In this document: piece by piece, positions 47,293 to 61,047 of the stretch
Numbering within the stretch: position 1 is the stretch's first letter
Layout: each line of letters opens with the position of its first letter
Assembly: GCA_963580455.1 (NCBI GenBank)
Contig: OY756958.1
Coordinates: 27,168,501 to 27,232,500, forward strand
Direction of reading: 5' to 3'
Length of the DNA: 64,000 bases
Source: Euonymus europaeus
Taxonomy: Eukaryota; Streptophyta; Magnoliopsida; Celastrales; Celastraceae
Made by a program: the position numbers and the translations under genes
Notes under the pieces: model-generated
What the model was told of the DNA's origin: nothing
Database searches by the model: none
What the model saw: only the letters and a program-made list of their open reading frames with translations

Positions 47293-50200
47293 TCACATCT
47301 TTCCTTGTTCCTGAAGTTGCTCCTGGTTGATAGTACAGAAAAATTTGTAGTTGCATCAGTTCAAGGAAGCCAAAACAGATTGCACACTAATAAATAAAAT
47401 AAAAATCAATTGTGAGAGAGTAAATCAGAAAAGAACCGAGGCAAATAACAGTGAAACCCTGGTTTACGACTACGTAACCATGGAATTCATTCTCAATAAT
47501 CATGTGCTCAGTTAGTACCGCAGAAAAGATAAAGGATACTTCAACACTTTCTCAGAACTATCTTTTCTGATGCACAAACTCTTCAATCTCAGGTGAGAAG
47601 GACAGATCTATTCTATTTTATTCACATATTTGCACGGGATTTTCATTTCCTAGGACTTTTGGAAACTCCTATTACATAAGCTTCCCTGATGTTCAGATGG
47701 ATACAAGAGATGACCAAGTGGGTCGTAGCCACTATCCCACCAAAAATGGTGCAGAACTTGTACAAAATGGAATTGGCCCTTTTCTCCAGCTTCTCCCAAG
47801 TGCCTGATCCTGATGAAGGCACGGCTTAGTGCTAAGTCTTTTTCCTAAACTTATGAACAAAACAAACATGCTGCTTCACCAAATCAACTAAAATTGAGAA
47901 GCTTCCAGATACATAGAATTTGTCAGAGCAATTATTGGTGCTGTCATGAGAAGTGACACTTTCAGAGTGCTGCGTCACAAGGTTTACTCTTACCTTACAC
48001 AGACATAGGGTTCTTGCTATAATTTGAAGTTTTTAACTAAATTCTAGAAGCTCCCGGCAGGAATGCACAATTGATATGTCACCCCAAATAAGATGCTCAA
48101 CCAGAAACGAACCCACAGAATGCAATGAACATATCAGCTCCTTAAAAATATCTATCAGGTGTTCCCTCTATAATCTTGCAAATGCATACTTTCGAAGTGA
48201 AATTTTAATTTGAAGGCAAGCCATCTCCCCCCCTTCTACTAATTGGGCAATTTCATGTACTTAAGTAGCAAGTTTAATTTATTTCCTCTACTTACTCCAA
48301 TTGTAGGAATCCGTGGCCACATCATTCAATTGCTTCCTTACTAGCCGACTCGAAATCTCTAGAAGGCAAAATCAAATCCGAATGGGTTGTTTTACCAAAG
48401 CAAATCCATAAAGTACAGTGTCACCATATCAGCTAAATGACTTCCTCCTTGGCTTATTCTCTATATCAGGTTCTTCCTCTAAGATCTAGCAAATGAACAC
48501 TAGAAAGGCATATTGATTTGAAAGTATTCCATCTTCACCTCCTCCTCTAATTATGTAGTTTCACCTATTTGCCAACATAAGTACAATGAAATACGACTTG
48601 TTTTTTTTTTTCCTCTTTTTTGTGGAAAAGTAAGACTTATTTATAAGTACTTCCATCAGTGAGTGAATGAATCTATGTGATCCACATCATTCAATCTCTT
48701 TCTTTTTGACTATCATCGTCTAGTCACACTGATTCTTTATGCTTGCTATCTGAAATCATGATCATCTCCACTTAAACCTATCCAAAATGTTCTAGAACAT
48801 CTCTTCAGAACTCTCTTAAAATTTCCAAGCTTCACATTCATTAAAAAACTACTTGGAAATAAAAGTGATAAGAGCAAAAAGGGAAGGTAAGAAAGAAAAG
48901 TAACTGAGTTCCAGAGTGACAATGATCAATACCAACCTCAGTCACAAAGAATGCATGGAACCCGTATGGAACCCTACGAGGCAATTCAATAACTGCAACA
49001 GGATCAGATGACATTGTTTTTGCATCAATCACGTTCACATACGAATTTCTGCATAATAAGAAAAGAAAATTAACTAAGGTCAGACAAGAAGACTACTGTG
49101 ATCTAATGGGCAGGATAGACAGTGAAGATTGTGAGGAAGCTCAAACTCATTATTAAGTTGGGATTGTAACTTGGATTCCAACTTCAAATCACCAAATCAT
49201 TCACTAAATTCAGTAGAGGGAGGATGTAACTTGAGAAGCAGATAATTTACCCGGTCTTCTCGTCGTGCATGAAGAAAATCAAGTAGCCATCATCTTCTTC
49301 AGACGTTGTGCCAGGTTCGCGAGGTACAAAAACTGCCTCTGAACCAAATCTTCCAGGGCCTAGGTCAAAGATACCTTTAACATTTCCTCCAACTTCAAGT
49401 TCTGTTTTTCCTGCTTCTGGTGTGGCATGCAGATCGAATTTAATGACTCCTTTGACCTTTGCTATGCTATCCAAAATGGTTCCATACACATATCTTTGTT
49501 TCCTGAATATCCACATGACAATTGGTATAAACCCAGGAAAAGGAAATACATTAGCTTATCATTAAAGGGAGTCCAATGAGTACGAAGCCAAGTGAAAAAA
49601 AACAGCAGTTTTACCATTTACTTCAATTGTAGCCTTTGTTTTGGTGGGTGAGGAATGTTCATTTATTAAATATGATTGTTTTTGTGTTTTTGCAATGATA
49701 AACAAATTTCACTGAAGGGTAGTCTAATTTAAAAATAAAAGAAATAAAAGAAGGAGAAACAGGGAGAAACAAATGAGGTAGCAAATGTACCTGCCAGTGT
49801 AGTTTTCATTCACCCTTGGAAAATCAACAGAACCTTCTGATAATTTCCTTTGTGAGGCGAGACCAGTATTCATGTTGAATCTCATTTCATACCTAACAGA
49901 AAATGCCGAAAATTAGAAATATGTGTTTGAATAACAAGTTAAAAATTAGCGGAAGTATCACAGTGCACCTACAGCTCATTGCCAAAGTTCTCAAGCTTCT
50001 CCTTGAGATTCCCGCTGACCATATCCAAATCGGGCTTTTCCACACGGCAAGTGATCAAAACAACATCATCCCCCTCTTCCCAAGCATTGGCTACCAAGCA
50101 AAAAGGCAACGAAGAAGTCAGATGGGTTGGTGAAGATTGTTCATATCTACATGTTGCTTAGTCGTGATGAAGGCCATTAAAATTCATAATTCCATAAAGA

Positions 50201-53200
50201 AAGATTAGGCAAAACAACACAAACAAAAAAGATCAGGCAAACCTCTGAGCATGTTCCAAATGGTAATAAGCCATATTTCCTTCTTGAAAGAAGGAAACAA
50301 AATGCTGGCACTATGGCCTGCAACTTAAACCCTAAGGCGATTTTATCAGACTAAGCAACACACACAGAAGTCCCCTAATTTTTATGAATCCCGATGCAAT
50401 TCATCTTATGTAGATGTAAATGGCTTTCAGTCCTGAAAGGGTAATTGTCAAGAACATTCTACAATAAGATCATGAGCACTTTGCAATAGATGTACAGGGT
50501 TGACAGTTGACACAAACATATATATGTATATAAACACACCCATTTAGATTTCAGTTTCAAGACTCATCCCCTTAGGTAAGTGTCAAATAACTCTGAGTCA
50601 GAGGCTATGCTTGTGCTTCAAGAAATCATGGAGAAACAATAGAGCGGAAAATCTAACAAAATCTCAAAATTCATAAGAAATCATTTCCACTTTTCTTTCA
50701 GCAGATGATGTGAGCCTTTATATGTGTGGCACCAACCTGAGTTGGAGGTGGATCAGGAAAAATGTTGAGATATCAAAAAATAAGTGACAGGAAAGTAAAA
50801 TACAACATTAATTCAGCAAATTCATGCAAATATATCTACAAAGCTAAAAGTGGCTAATTTGGATGGGGCAGGAAATGAACTATAGCTGTTTGTATAGGCT
50901 AAAAACTGTTAGCATACGAATTAGCTATAATAAGTCTTGTGAGCCCAACAAATTGATACCCACAAAGCCTGTTCGACACATGGGCTTGTGAGCCCATCAA
51001 ATTGAGCCCCACACAGCCTTTCCGTCATAACAAGCCATCTTGGCCTAACAAAGTATATGGCCATTGAGGCCTTTACGAAATTAGACACAAGTGCCTATCA
51101 AGCCTTGTAAAACTCACGGGCTAGGCCATCCATACAACAAACAATGGTGTAAATAACCATGAAACGAATTCTACCAAAATGGCTCAATTCAAGCCTAATG
51201 CTTGTCAGCTCACGTGCCAAACATGTGAGCTGGAACACTATAAATATGACAAGTCTAAGCCTCATAAATCTCTCTCAATTATATTATGCTTTCCTCCTCT
51301 TACTAAAAACCTCCTCACTTCTCCCACTACAAATTTTCTCATCGTCATTAGACCAACTCACTCCGGTGACCTTCTTTCGTTCGACATAGTGTATTCAATC
51401 CAGTTGTCAAAGGCCTCAAATTGATATTCCTTTGATTGTAGATTTTAGGGTCCACACTGTTGATAACATACATTCACGACTATACAAATATAAGAAAAAT
51501 TGAAGCTCATACAAAACATCAACTCAAGAATAATGTTGTTGGCATTTTATAAGAATTGGAAACAAGTGGACACACCATTATGGAATATGAAGCAAGTTGG
51601 AAGCTCAAACCATCTGATTAAGAGCTCATTTTTTGCATAACGTGGAAGTACACCAAAACGACTTTTCTTTGTTTCATCAAATGAGAATATCAGCTTTTTT
51701 CCTTTAACCATTTCCTGAAAATTGAAATACCATAAATATGTAATTTCACACAGAGTCATAACAGCCACTTATAATAAAGAAAGCAATTCATGATTCTGAC
51801 CTATAAATTATCAAATATTTTCCACCTCAAGTTTGGGGTCAATTTGTAACTTACTATATTACCTTTGGCAAATCCTTTTAGAATAAAACCCACAGTTAAT
51901 GTGCAGAAGCACAGTTAACATTATCTTTTTTATTTAATTCCTTTTATTCACACCTTCAATGAAATTTCATATTGATGTCACATACATTCCCTGATGAAAA
52001 GTCAAAGAAATATAAGTTGATGTTCCCTCGGTCATGCTCTTGATTTTCTTTTCTCAAATTCTCGATTGCAATGGTACTACAATCAAAGAAAGAAATAGTC
52101 TGTTGTTGGGTCCATAAACTACAAAAGAAAGAAGTTTGTAATGTGCACAAAAACTTGCAAGCAATTCAATGATGCGCCACTAAAGAATTCAGGTAGTTTC
52201 TGCCACAGATGTATCACAGAAATGCAAGAACTTGAAGGTTAACTATACCTTTGGTTTAAAACACAGAGGAAGATCCAAGAAAATAGCATAGTTCTCAGTA
52301 ATAGCAAAGTCATGCATCATAATGGGGTCCGATATTGTTATTGGCACTGGATCATGCATGAAACCATCCTTTGAAATAACTCTGTACGTAATATATGGTG
52401 GTGTATGAGCATAACAAAAGGTGAACATATCTCCTGCAGGAAAGATTCTCATACATCAAAAGGTATAATCGATAAAAAAAAATCAAAGAATTGAAGTTCA
52501 CCAGAATAGATATTACCAGTTAATGGATCAATCTTCGGATGAGCAGTGAAGTTATGTTGCAATCTTTTGTCATAATCCAGCATGCCAAGCGTTTGTAGAT
52601 CTCCATCTTCCATAACTTTAACAACATCTGCATAATTGAACGAAAAAATCTTAGTTCCACAGTTTCCAACCAAGAAGCAAAAAATGATTTGATTTCACTA
52701 GAGTTTCTGCACATTTTCTAGACTACGTCAGGAAAGGATAGAAAAAAGGTCCAGATCCAGAAGTAAAAACAAAGAGAGGAGATACTTACAAGGCTTATCT
52801 GCCTCCTGCAGTGCTAAGAGTTTTCCATGGTGAAATATGAGATTCGTATTACCTGGAAGGTATTCATATCCAATCAGGTTATCTCATTTCTAGTAATTTT
52901 CATTACTATTAAGTGGACACTCAACACTGCATGGTGTGCCACAAAAGATATGGCGTAACATGTTCATGGTGCCTAGGAGAATTGGTTCAATGCACATTGC
53001 CAAGAAAAAGAAAGTCATGGCAAGGGTATTGCCATGGAGGGTGCATCACTTTGCAAACACAAAAGCATAAGATTTTTGTAAAACAAGAGCAAACAAATTT
53101 CCAAGTTGAGGGGAATTTTCAAGCAGAAATAATACATCACAATTTTGGTGTAAAGACTCAATCCTACCTTTGCATTATCATGAATCAGGCTGATCAGACA

Positions 53201-56200
53201 GTGCAACAAACAATGGACTTATGTACCACATCATGCAATATGATATATTTATGGAAATGAAGCAGCACTACATTGCCAACAGTACAAGTCATACAGAATT
53301 CAACCAAACCTGTGCCATGTCCATACGACATATCCAATACTTTCAATTTAGCTCTTAAAATTTGCATGTTAACCATGATGAGCCCAAACAGCCCCTTGAG
53401 GTCTCCAATCTGTAAATGGTGGGTTAAAAAAGAACAAGATAATGATATCGACAAAGAAAATATAAAGTGGGCAAATGAATATTGTGTGCGACTATAAGAT
53501 ACTCTTGAAGCTACTAGGTACAGGATAAACTATATAGGTCTGTTGCATGTCCTACGCACAAAATGCTTGACTATTATGAGGAAACAAGAGGAAAATATTA
53601 AGAAAGGAGAAATAGGAACGTTGCACAGGAACTGCTAAAATACAAAATGGTATAAACCATCTTAGGTGGATTGGGTAATGAACAACAAAGAAATAAGGGA
53701 AAAAGTAGAGAACATTCAAAAGCAAGATCCATGAAAAACAGAAAAAGAAAAAAGAAAGACTGGGAAAAGTGGCATGGATAAAAATAATTAAAAACACATA
53801 ATGGACAATATTTAATTAGTGGAGAGAGCATTTCTTTAGATAGAATCGAATGGTGGAGAATTCACATAAGGGTTCCCCACCAATTTTCCTCCCAAATTTA
53901 AGTGGCTGACCCAAACTGTTTGGACTAATGCTTTGTGATGACGATGATAGTGGTGATAGGGGAAGGGAATACTAAATAAAAAACAATCAACTAGATATGA
54001 ACAATCTACCTTGGGCAGGTTAAACCAAAAATTCTCTCCAAATTAAAAAGGCCCATCTTTTCCATCATGGACTTTTGAGGTTAATTATAGTAAAAATCCA
54101 TAAGACGCTATTATAAGCTTCAAGGTCAACTCTTTTTAGACAAATAAGTGAGAACACAAACAGAAGTATTCACATAGAAGAAATGAAGTCTAGATGGAAA
54201 TGGATGAAGTAACAGATTGGTCAAGTCATCTGCCATAAGTTAGAAAATAAGACACACCTTTGAAAGATGTCTACCGGAAATTCAATTTATATTGGATAAA
54301 CTTGCATTTTACCTCCTCCAGTGTCATGACTAGTGGACAATTAGTATGAGTGAAGAAAAAAAAACTTATTTCCTTGAACATTTCAGTGAACAATATTAGT
54401 TGCGGAAAAGGATTTGTAAAATCGTCCTACACAGCACAAAATTATATATTTATATAAATGTGTATATATGCATATATACCTTCATGAATTTTGGACCGCC
54501 AAAGAACTCTTCCTGCCTAAGACGTGATGTCCTTACATAACGGGAGACATATGAAGCTTTTCCATCTTTGATACGCAGACCGTGAATCATGCTGCAACAT
54601 GCACACCCATATACATATACAGTTACATGTGCGAGTACACACACACACACACATAAACTTCACACCAAGAGCTAAATGGCTTTTGGAAAAAGAAATATGG
54701 GATAAAGGTGTGATAAGGGAAATATTAATAACACAGCTGTCCAGCCATCTTCATTCTAAAACAGCTATGAAGGAACATAAAATACAAAAAAATGATACAG
54801 CGAACAATAAACATAAAAAATGCAACCAGACAAATTATAAACAACTTTAACGTCTGAACAAACTAAAGCACTACCAAACTATATAGACATACACACATAT
54901 CGAAAGAGAGTCATTCATAATTCACCCATTTTACCCCGACTAAATATCTCCATTATTAATATCCATAAAAAATGAACCAATGAAATAGCCAAGAACACCA
55001 CAGCTAACATTTACACTCATGCAAATACAGAAAAGGGCATGCCAATTTTTGTGGTTCAACAAGTCATGCAATATGCCAACAGCTAGTTTCAAAATTCACA
55101 GATTTGCCAGAAGGAAAGGAGAGTGGCTATAGAGTCTTAACATGTAATTTACTAACATCTCCGCACTTCTAGCTTCATTAAACTAAGATGATCATCCCCA
55201 TTTTTGCTTTAGTTTTGTACAACCAGAAAGCATTAACTGCATCTGATGCATCATGCATCCTACAGACCCACCAAAATAACAATAAAAAAAAAATTTGGAT
55301 GGTAACAGCAGAAAAGGGTGTATTTGGTGAGAATGGAAACATAGCACGTCCAAACAGGGAGTTGCATAATCTCAGTGTTGAATATCAATGCAGGTCTGTT
55401 ACATCGGATTGTTTCTTGAATTAAATGATTGCAAACCATGGTTCTAGCGAACATATCTAATTATTTCAGACCAATAACCTCAACAAGGAGAAAAACAGGC
55501 AATTGCAGATTCTAGAGAATATATCTAATTATTTCTCCTAGTAGAGACTGGAGAGTGCTACATATCTAACTATGTTCCTACTTCCTAAGAAGCACTTTTA
55601 ACATGAACATGCATATTCCAGTAAATGAATACTTCACGCGGATGAGTTACTGATGCTATAAATCTTCAGATGCTAGTGGTGCAACTTAATACAATTGTTT
55701 CTACAACATTGATAATACTGAATGGATCAAAACACTTGTTTCATTATGAGTCTAGAGAAAGAGATTCACGTACCCATCTCCATCAAACCTGCACAGACAC
55801 AAATACTGGAATCAGCTCCAACTTCACTACGTTGATAACCACATCTCCACTCACAAAAGTAATGAACCACCAAAGTAAATAAGACCAGAAACATTTGCAA
55901 TATCAGGTACTAAATACTTTGAAGCAGGGAGCTAACACAAACCAGTGATATCCAGCAACTGGAGGAAACTTTGGGTTAGGACCCACCCTAACAAACTCGC
56001 CATTAAGGCAATCCTGAAACACAAAAATTAAGGTGGACGTCACAAGGAGTATGATATAGATTTAGATCAGGAAATAAACTAATGGAAATCCATTTGCACA
56101 CACTGAGAATACTATACTTCAGTCAATTTCCTATTTTTCGCTTTCCTTTATCATTACATAACAACCAAACAGAACCTGAGCGACTGCAACCGGTATAACG

Positions 56201-56613
56201 AAATTCCCTAATTCTATAATCTGAATGTAAATTAATAAAATCAAAGTCAAAATCTTCTTCCCTACAATAAAGTCACTTTGTTCAAAGTGTCTCCAGCAGC
56301 CCAAACAGCGTGAATCAATCACCAACAAATACACACACAAAAATCTCTCCCCAACACACACACACACAGAGTTAATTAAGCTTACCGGTAGGTGGCCTTT
56401 GACAGGGAGGTTTGCAACAGGAGGAGTCTCGTCAGTAACCGGACAAAAATTACCGGAAAGGTAGTGCTGAGGCTTGGAGGTATCGTACATCCATTTGACG
56501 ATCAGACTCTCCACGAAGTCGATCAAGCGAGAGGTCAGACCTTTCTGCGGCTTCGGGTTAACCACCACGACGCCACCGTCGCGCTGGTCCTGTTGTTTCT
56601 CTATCTCCACCAT
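47293..56613 (-). CDS. CCD1: Carotenoid 9,10(9',10') cleavage dioxygenase 1
   Basis: Fourteen coding exons on the minus strand: 56613-56386, 56013-55943, 55788-55774, 54591-54480, 53409-53310, 52852-52790, 52627-52517, 52433-52249, 51714-51576, 50090-49973, 49892-49791, 49502-49251, 49048-48937 and 47322-47293. They give 545 residues with matching phases. The protein is a seven-bladed propeller non-haem iron dioxygenase. The four iron-binding histidines are H226 (TAHPK), H274 (MMHDFAIT), H340 (FIFHNANAW) and H530 (YGFHAFF). It has no transit peptide, in keeping with cytosolic CCD1, which cuts carotenoids and apocarotenoids to C13 ketones such as beta-ionone. Exon 3 is only 15 bases. The last exon is 30 bases, lies 1.6 kb beyond exon 13, and encodes EQLQEQGKM, the expected family C-terminus. 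Confidence 0.96.
50907..51468. mobile_element. Possible solo LTR in CCD1 intron 9
   Basis: Intron 9 (50091-51575) contains a block of about 560 bp that begins TGTTAGCATA and ends GATAACA, short inverted ends like those of plant LTRs. Inside are repeated AAGCCCAACAAATTGA-like phrases and a TATA-box-like ctataaatatgac near 51239, followed by a CT-rich stretch as at an LTR transcription start. I could not find a matching target duplication, so this is tentative. Confidence 0.35.
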
Positions 56614-59600
56614 CTTCTCTCTCTCTGTTTGAAGCGAGTGAGTGACGAGAATGCCTCATCGAATATTATAGTCTTGAGAGCTTCGTTAGTTCGTTGGTGA
56701 ATCTCGTGGTGCCACGTAGGATTCAATCGGCGATTGTCGCTACGTGGATTATCGCATTATTTTAGTGGTGGATCTTTGTGGGACACGTTCGCAGTCGCTG
56801 CACTCTCCTTTATTTTTAGTTTTTTGGTATTTAAGAAAATATTTTTATTTTAATCGGCCTGCGCATTGATCCACAATAATAATTTTTAAAAATCCATTCT
56901 ATTAGTCAGGTTTTAAAAACTGAACCTGTTATCCAACATAATAAATTTCCAATTTAAACTTCAAAGCTAAAACCATGTACTGGATTCAATAAAATATAAT
57001 ATTATATATTTATATGGTATAGATAATTATTTAATATTAAATAATTTATAATTTATAAAAATATAATTTTGTATTAGAACAAAAAATGTGTCACTGCCTA
57101 ATAGGAATGTTTTTGCTTTGGTACGAGGAGGGGTCATGTGCTCAAAACCTATCATTAACAATAATTTTGCAATTAAAATTGACCGGTCCAATTCATTATG
57201 ATCGATCTATTCCATCAGCAGAACAGTTCAATATCGATTCAAAAAAAACAACAGGTTCATATGGGGGTGACTAGACCGGTTACATGGCCCATCAATAGTC
57301 TGACTGGCCGGTCAGGTCCGGTTCGATTTTAACAACGCTCATGAGATTAAAATTAAAGATATCTCATTTTTCCTTTAGTATAGATAGTAAGCGTAGCCGC
57401 GTTGTCTCAATTTTTTTGATTTTTGATTTTTGATTTAGCTTTTGGCTGATTTTAATGTAAAGTATTTAAAAAAAATTGGTCAAACAATTCAGTTTAGATC
57501 AATTTCGGTTTTATCGATTTGTTTTTTGAGAGCCGATAAGGCGAAGACAAGAAGGATCTTGTGACCAATATGCGGCATGATACTTCCAAAATCCAGAAGG
57601 AGGGAGCATCCAAGACCCTTTGATGATGTGTCGTCCTCGTCCCTTCGTTTTTTAATTATAAGTTGGGCTGGGCCTAGTTTGACATTAGACGGGCTTGTGA
57701 AAACATTTCTTATAAACTGTGAGGTTACCGGGTTGGGTTGAAATTTGGGCTTGGGTTTTTTGATTCTCTGTCATTAGCAAAATGGGTAAGAAGCAGAAAA
57801 GCCCACCAAAAGACTTGACATGACTTGAATGGAATGAAATGACAATCGATGTAGTAAAAGTAAGAGCCAACAAAGTTAGCCTACAGAGAGAGGCAACAAA
57901 TCAAGTTCACAAATGCATAAACTAAACTTTACTCCAAACCCTTCCATTCCATTTAGCTTGTTTGATTTCATTTCCACAATGAAAGGTAGAAAGAGCTAGC
58001 AAGATATAAAATAAATAAATAAATAAATAAAATGTACACGCAAATGCCATTCCTTTTTACCACAACCTTACCTTATTTTTCCCTTGCAAACTAATGTCTA
58101 ATAATTCACCTAATATAGTGCTACCTTTCCTAACTCAATTAGTCTACCAAACACTTCACGAGTTCTTTTTTCATTGACATCACAACTATATTTGTAATTC
58201 CTAATTTGTAATGTCATCCATGGTTTGGCCACCCACTATACAAATACAAATACAAATGCTTCATCCCTCAAGCAATCTATTTCTTCATAAAATACTTGGG
58301 TTATAACCTAGTCATGAATTTCTCTGATATCAAACTGTTTGGATATTAGGAAGGTCCTGGGTCTAATATTCACTGGAGTAACATCCTTGTGATCACGGAC
58401 TGAGTTGTGACCCAATTTATCTTGTCATCAGATGAAAAATTTATGTGTGAAAGGATCCGAGTTCAAGCATATATCAAAATGGCAAGCTTGTATGATGTCG
58501 TTCTCAAAAACCAAATAAATCAAATTTTTCATGGTACATTAGAGGATATTTAATTAATTAGCTACACACATATACATATATAAACATGGGTTAGTTATAA
58601 GTTGACTTATTTACAACTTTAATTTCAATAACTAACTATTGGCAGTTGGGTCTGGTTTACTGAAGTATTGACTCAAAATAAAGTTGTTAAAATCATATAT
58701 TTTTTTTACTAGTTTGGTGGGGTTGGAATTGACATCAATATTTCCATTTTAGAATGATACAGTAGTACTAAACCTGACTGAATTTCCGCCATATAGCTCG
58801 ATAAATGGTCAAAAAACTGTTAATTTGTCAATGTCGTTGAATTAGCAATCTACTGGAAATTTGACAATTTTCAACTGCCTATTAGAGAAGATAGATACCA
58901 AATCAATTTCATAAATTAAGCCTAAGTATTCGCTAAAAATAAAATTCAATAAAAATATATATATCCATATACATTTTGATAATATTTAATCGTCTCCTAA
59001 AAATTCCAAAATAAATTGGTACTTTGAAAGAAACAAAAAAAGTAAATAAATTTTCATGAATACCTACCTAACTCTTACGCTCCTGACCATTAAATTAAGT
59101 GTTAGTAACATTGCTAATAAATTCTTTTGGGGCACGGTGCAAATTAATCCTTGGATGTTTCGATGACTCGCACGATATCACATGGATAATTAAGCATTTT
59201 AAAAAACTAATAGAGGAAAATTTATTAATATGCTCATTTAACTGTGCTACTAGATATTCACAAAAGTTGGTATTCGTAACATCTATCTAGCAATTACCGT
59301 AGCCACTCATTTTGACGCCAAATTTAACTTTCAAAATTTAAAATCACATCATTCGTTCACATATGATGTCATGCATATTAATAATTATGGATATATATCA
59401 TTTTTTTCCCATTTAACAAGGATGTTAATGCCATTTTTTGAGACTAGAGTGAGGAAAGTGCATTCAAAGCAAACTGCAAGTTTTGGACATGGGTGTTTAG
59501 TTTATTTTGTCCACATCTTTGCACTAGTTCTAGATAAATGAGATTTCAGCATACACATCAATATATGAATAATAGACAAAATATGTTCCACATTTAGTGA

Positions 59601-59949
59601 AGTTGGGTCGTCACTAATCCAAATTACTTGACAAAATCAAATTTTAGAATTTTAAAGCTTGGCAATGAATTTGGTAAACGTGCACCCAAAAATCAGCGGA
59701 CTTGCCATCTTCCATGTGATTTATGTTCCAATAGAAGGAGAAAAAAGAGGTTATGTAAGACAAAAAGTCAGGCAAATTTAATTAATTAATTAACTAATTA
59801 ACTAACCTAAAAAAGCCAACTCATGAGTCTCCCATGTGTTCCCATACCTTTGTGACTCCATTAACAAACATTCTCAATTGCTTCTCCGCTAATCACTCTC
59901 TCTCTCTCCCTCTTTGTGCCAAAAAGGTATACCCACCTTTTGCCCTCCC
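56614..59949. other. Divergent intergenic region between CCD1 and the polygalacturonase
   Basis: The CCD1 leader and promoter lie immediately right of 56613, and the polygalacturonase promoter is at the right end. Between them is AT-rich sequence with decayed, transposon-like stretches (for example around 57280-57350 and 57540-57640) that I cannot classify. No open frame here has a family signature. Confidence 0.5.
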
Positions 59950-60125
59950 TATATATACATACATATATCTATATACATAGTGCACTAAACATGTCAAAAA
60001 ACATTGAAACTAGTCCCATAACTCCCCCTACACCAGTCTATTAGCAGCTTTGGTCATATCTATCTATCTCATCAATTGTTTGCCTTGTCTCTTTTGTTCC
60101 CTCAACGTGTACGAGAGAGATAAAA
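59950..60125 (+). promoter_or_regulatory. Polygalacturonase core promoter and leader
   Basis: A clear TATA box string, tatatata at 59950-59957, lies about 170 bases before the start codon and just after a CT-rich patch (59895-59920). The implied transcription start is near 59985, giving a leader of about 140 bases. Its use is inferred from position and sequence only. Confidence 0.5.
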
Positions 60126-60975
60126 ATGGGTCATTTTGTGACAGTAATAACAGTGTTCCTCATATTGTCTTTGTTTTCTCTTGGTTCTTTTGGGTTTCGC
60201 AGTGAGGAAACAATTTACAAAACCCATGGAGGGATTACTTCAAGAAGAAGTAGTAGTAGTAGTAGTAGCGGATCATCAAGGACTTTCAATGTGGATGATT
60301 TTGGAGCTAAAGGTGATGGAAGAGATGATGACACTCAGGTACAATAATGGATGCTCAACCTTTTCATTTCTACTTTGTAATTTGATTTTATTCTTTGTTA
60401 ATGAATTTGTGTTTGTTGGATTATTGTTAGGCATTTAAGAAAGCATGGGAGGCAGCTTGTTCTTCCAAAGCAATAAGTCCTGTAATGGTGGTTCCTAAGA
60501 GCAGCATTTATCTTCTCCAGCCAATTACATTCTATGGTCCTTGCAAGTCCAATCTTGATTTGATGGTGAGTACACACACACACACACACACATTTGGCTT
60601 CCAATGATTGTTTTATTGATATCTGAATTTGCAGATTTTTGGAACAATCAAAGCATCCCCTGAACAATCACACTATGCAGAAGATAGGAGGCATTGGATT
60701 AAGTTTGAGAATGTGCAGAATTTCAGAGTTAAAGGTGGTGGTATCATCAATGGCAACGGCAGAATATGGTGGGAAAACTCCTGCAAAGTCAATGAAAAAC
60801 TTGTATGTTCCGTTTATTATATATGTGTGTGTGTTTATATATGTTCTCATCGTGCGCTCCGCATTCAAGAGTTGAAATAGATGACTGAAACTGTAGAGTC
60901 CGTATGACTTGACTAGCTTACTAGCTGCTCTTTATTTTTGTGAAAAAACGGATTTGTAGACATATGTTAAATAGA

Positions 60976-61015
<40 letters not shown>

Positions 61016-61016
61016 A

Positions 61017-61047
<31 letters not shown>

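Noticed and set aside
54450..54650. Small Cys-rich minus-strand protein ([15 protein letters not shown] start)
   Set aside because: The Cys/Val part is intron CA repeat read into CCD1 exon 4.
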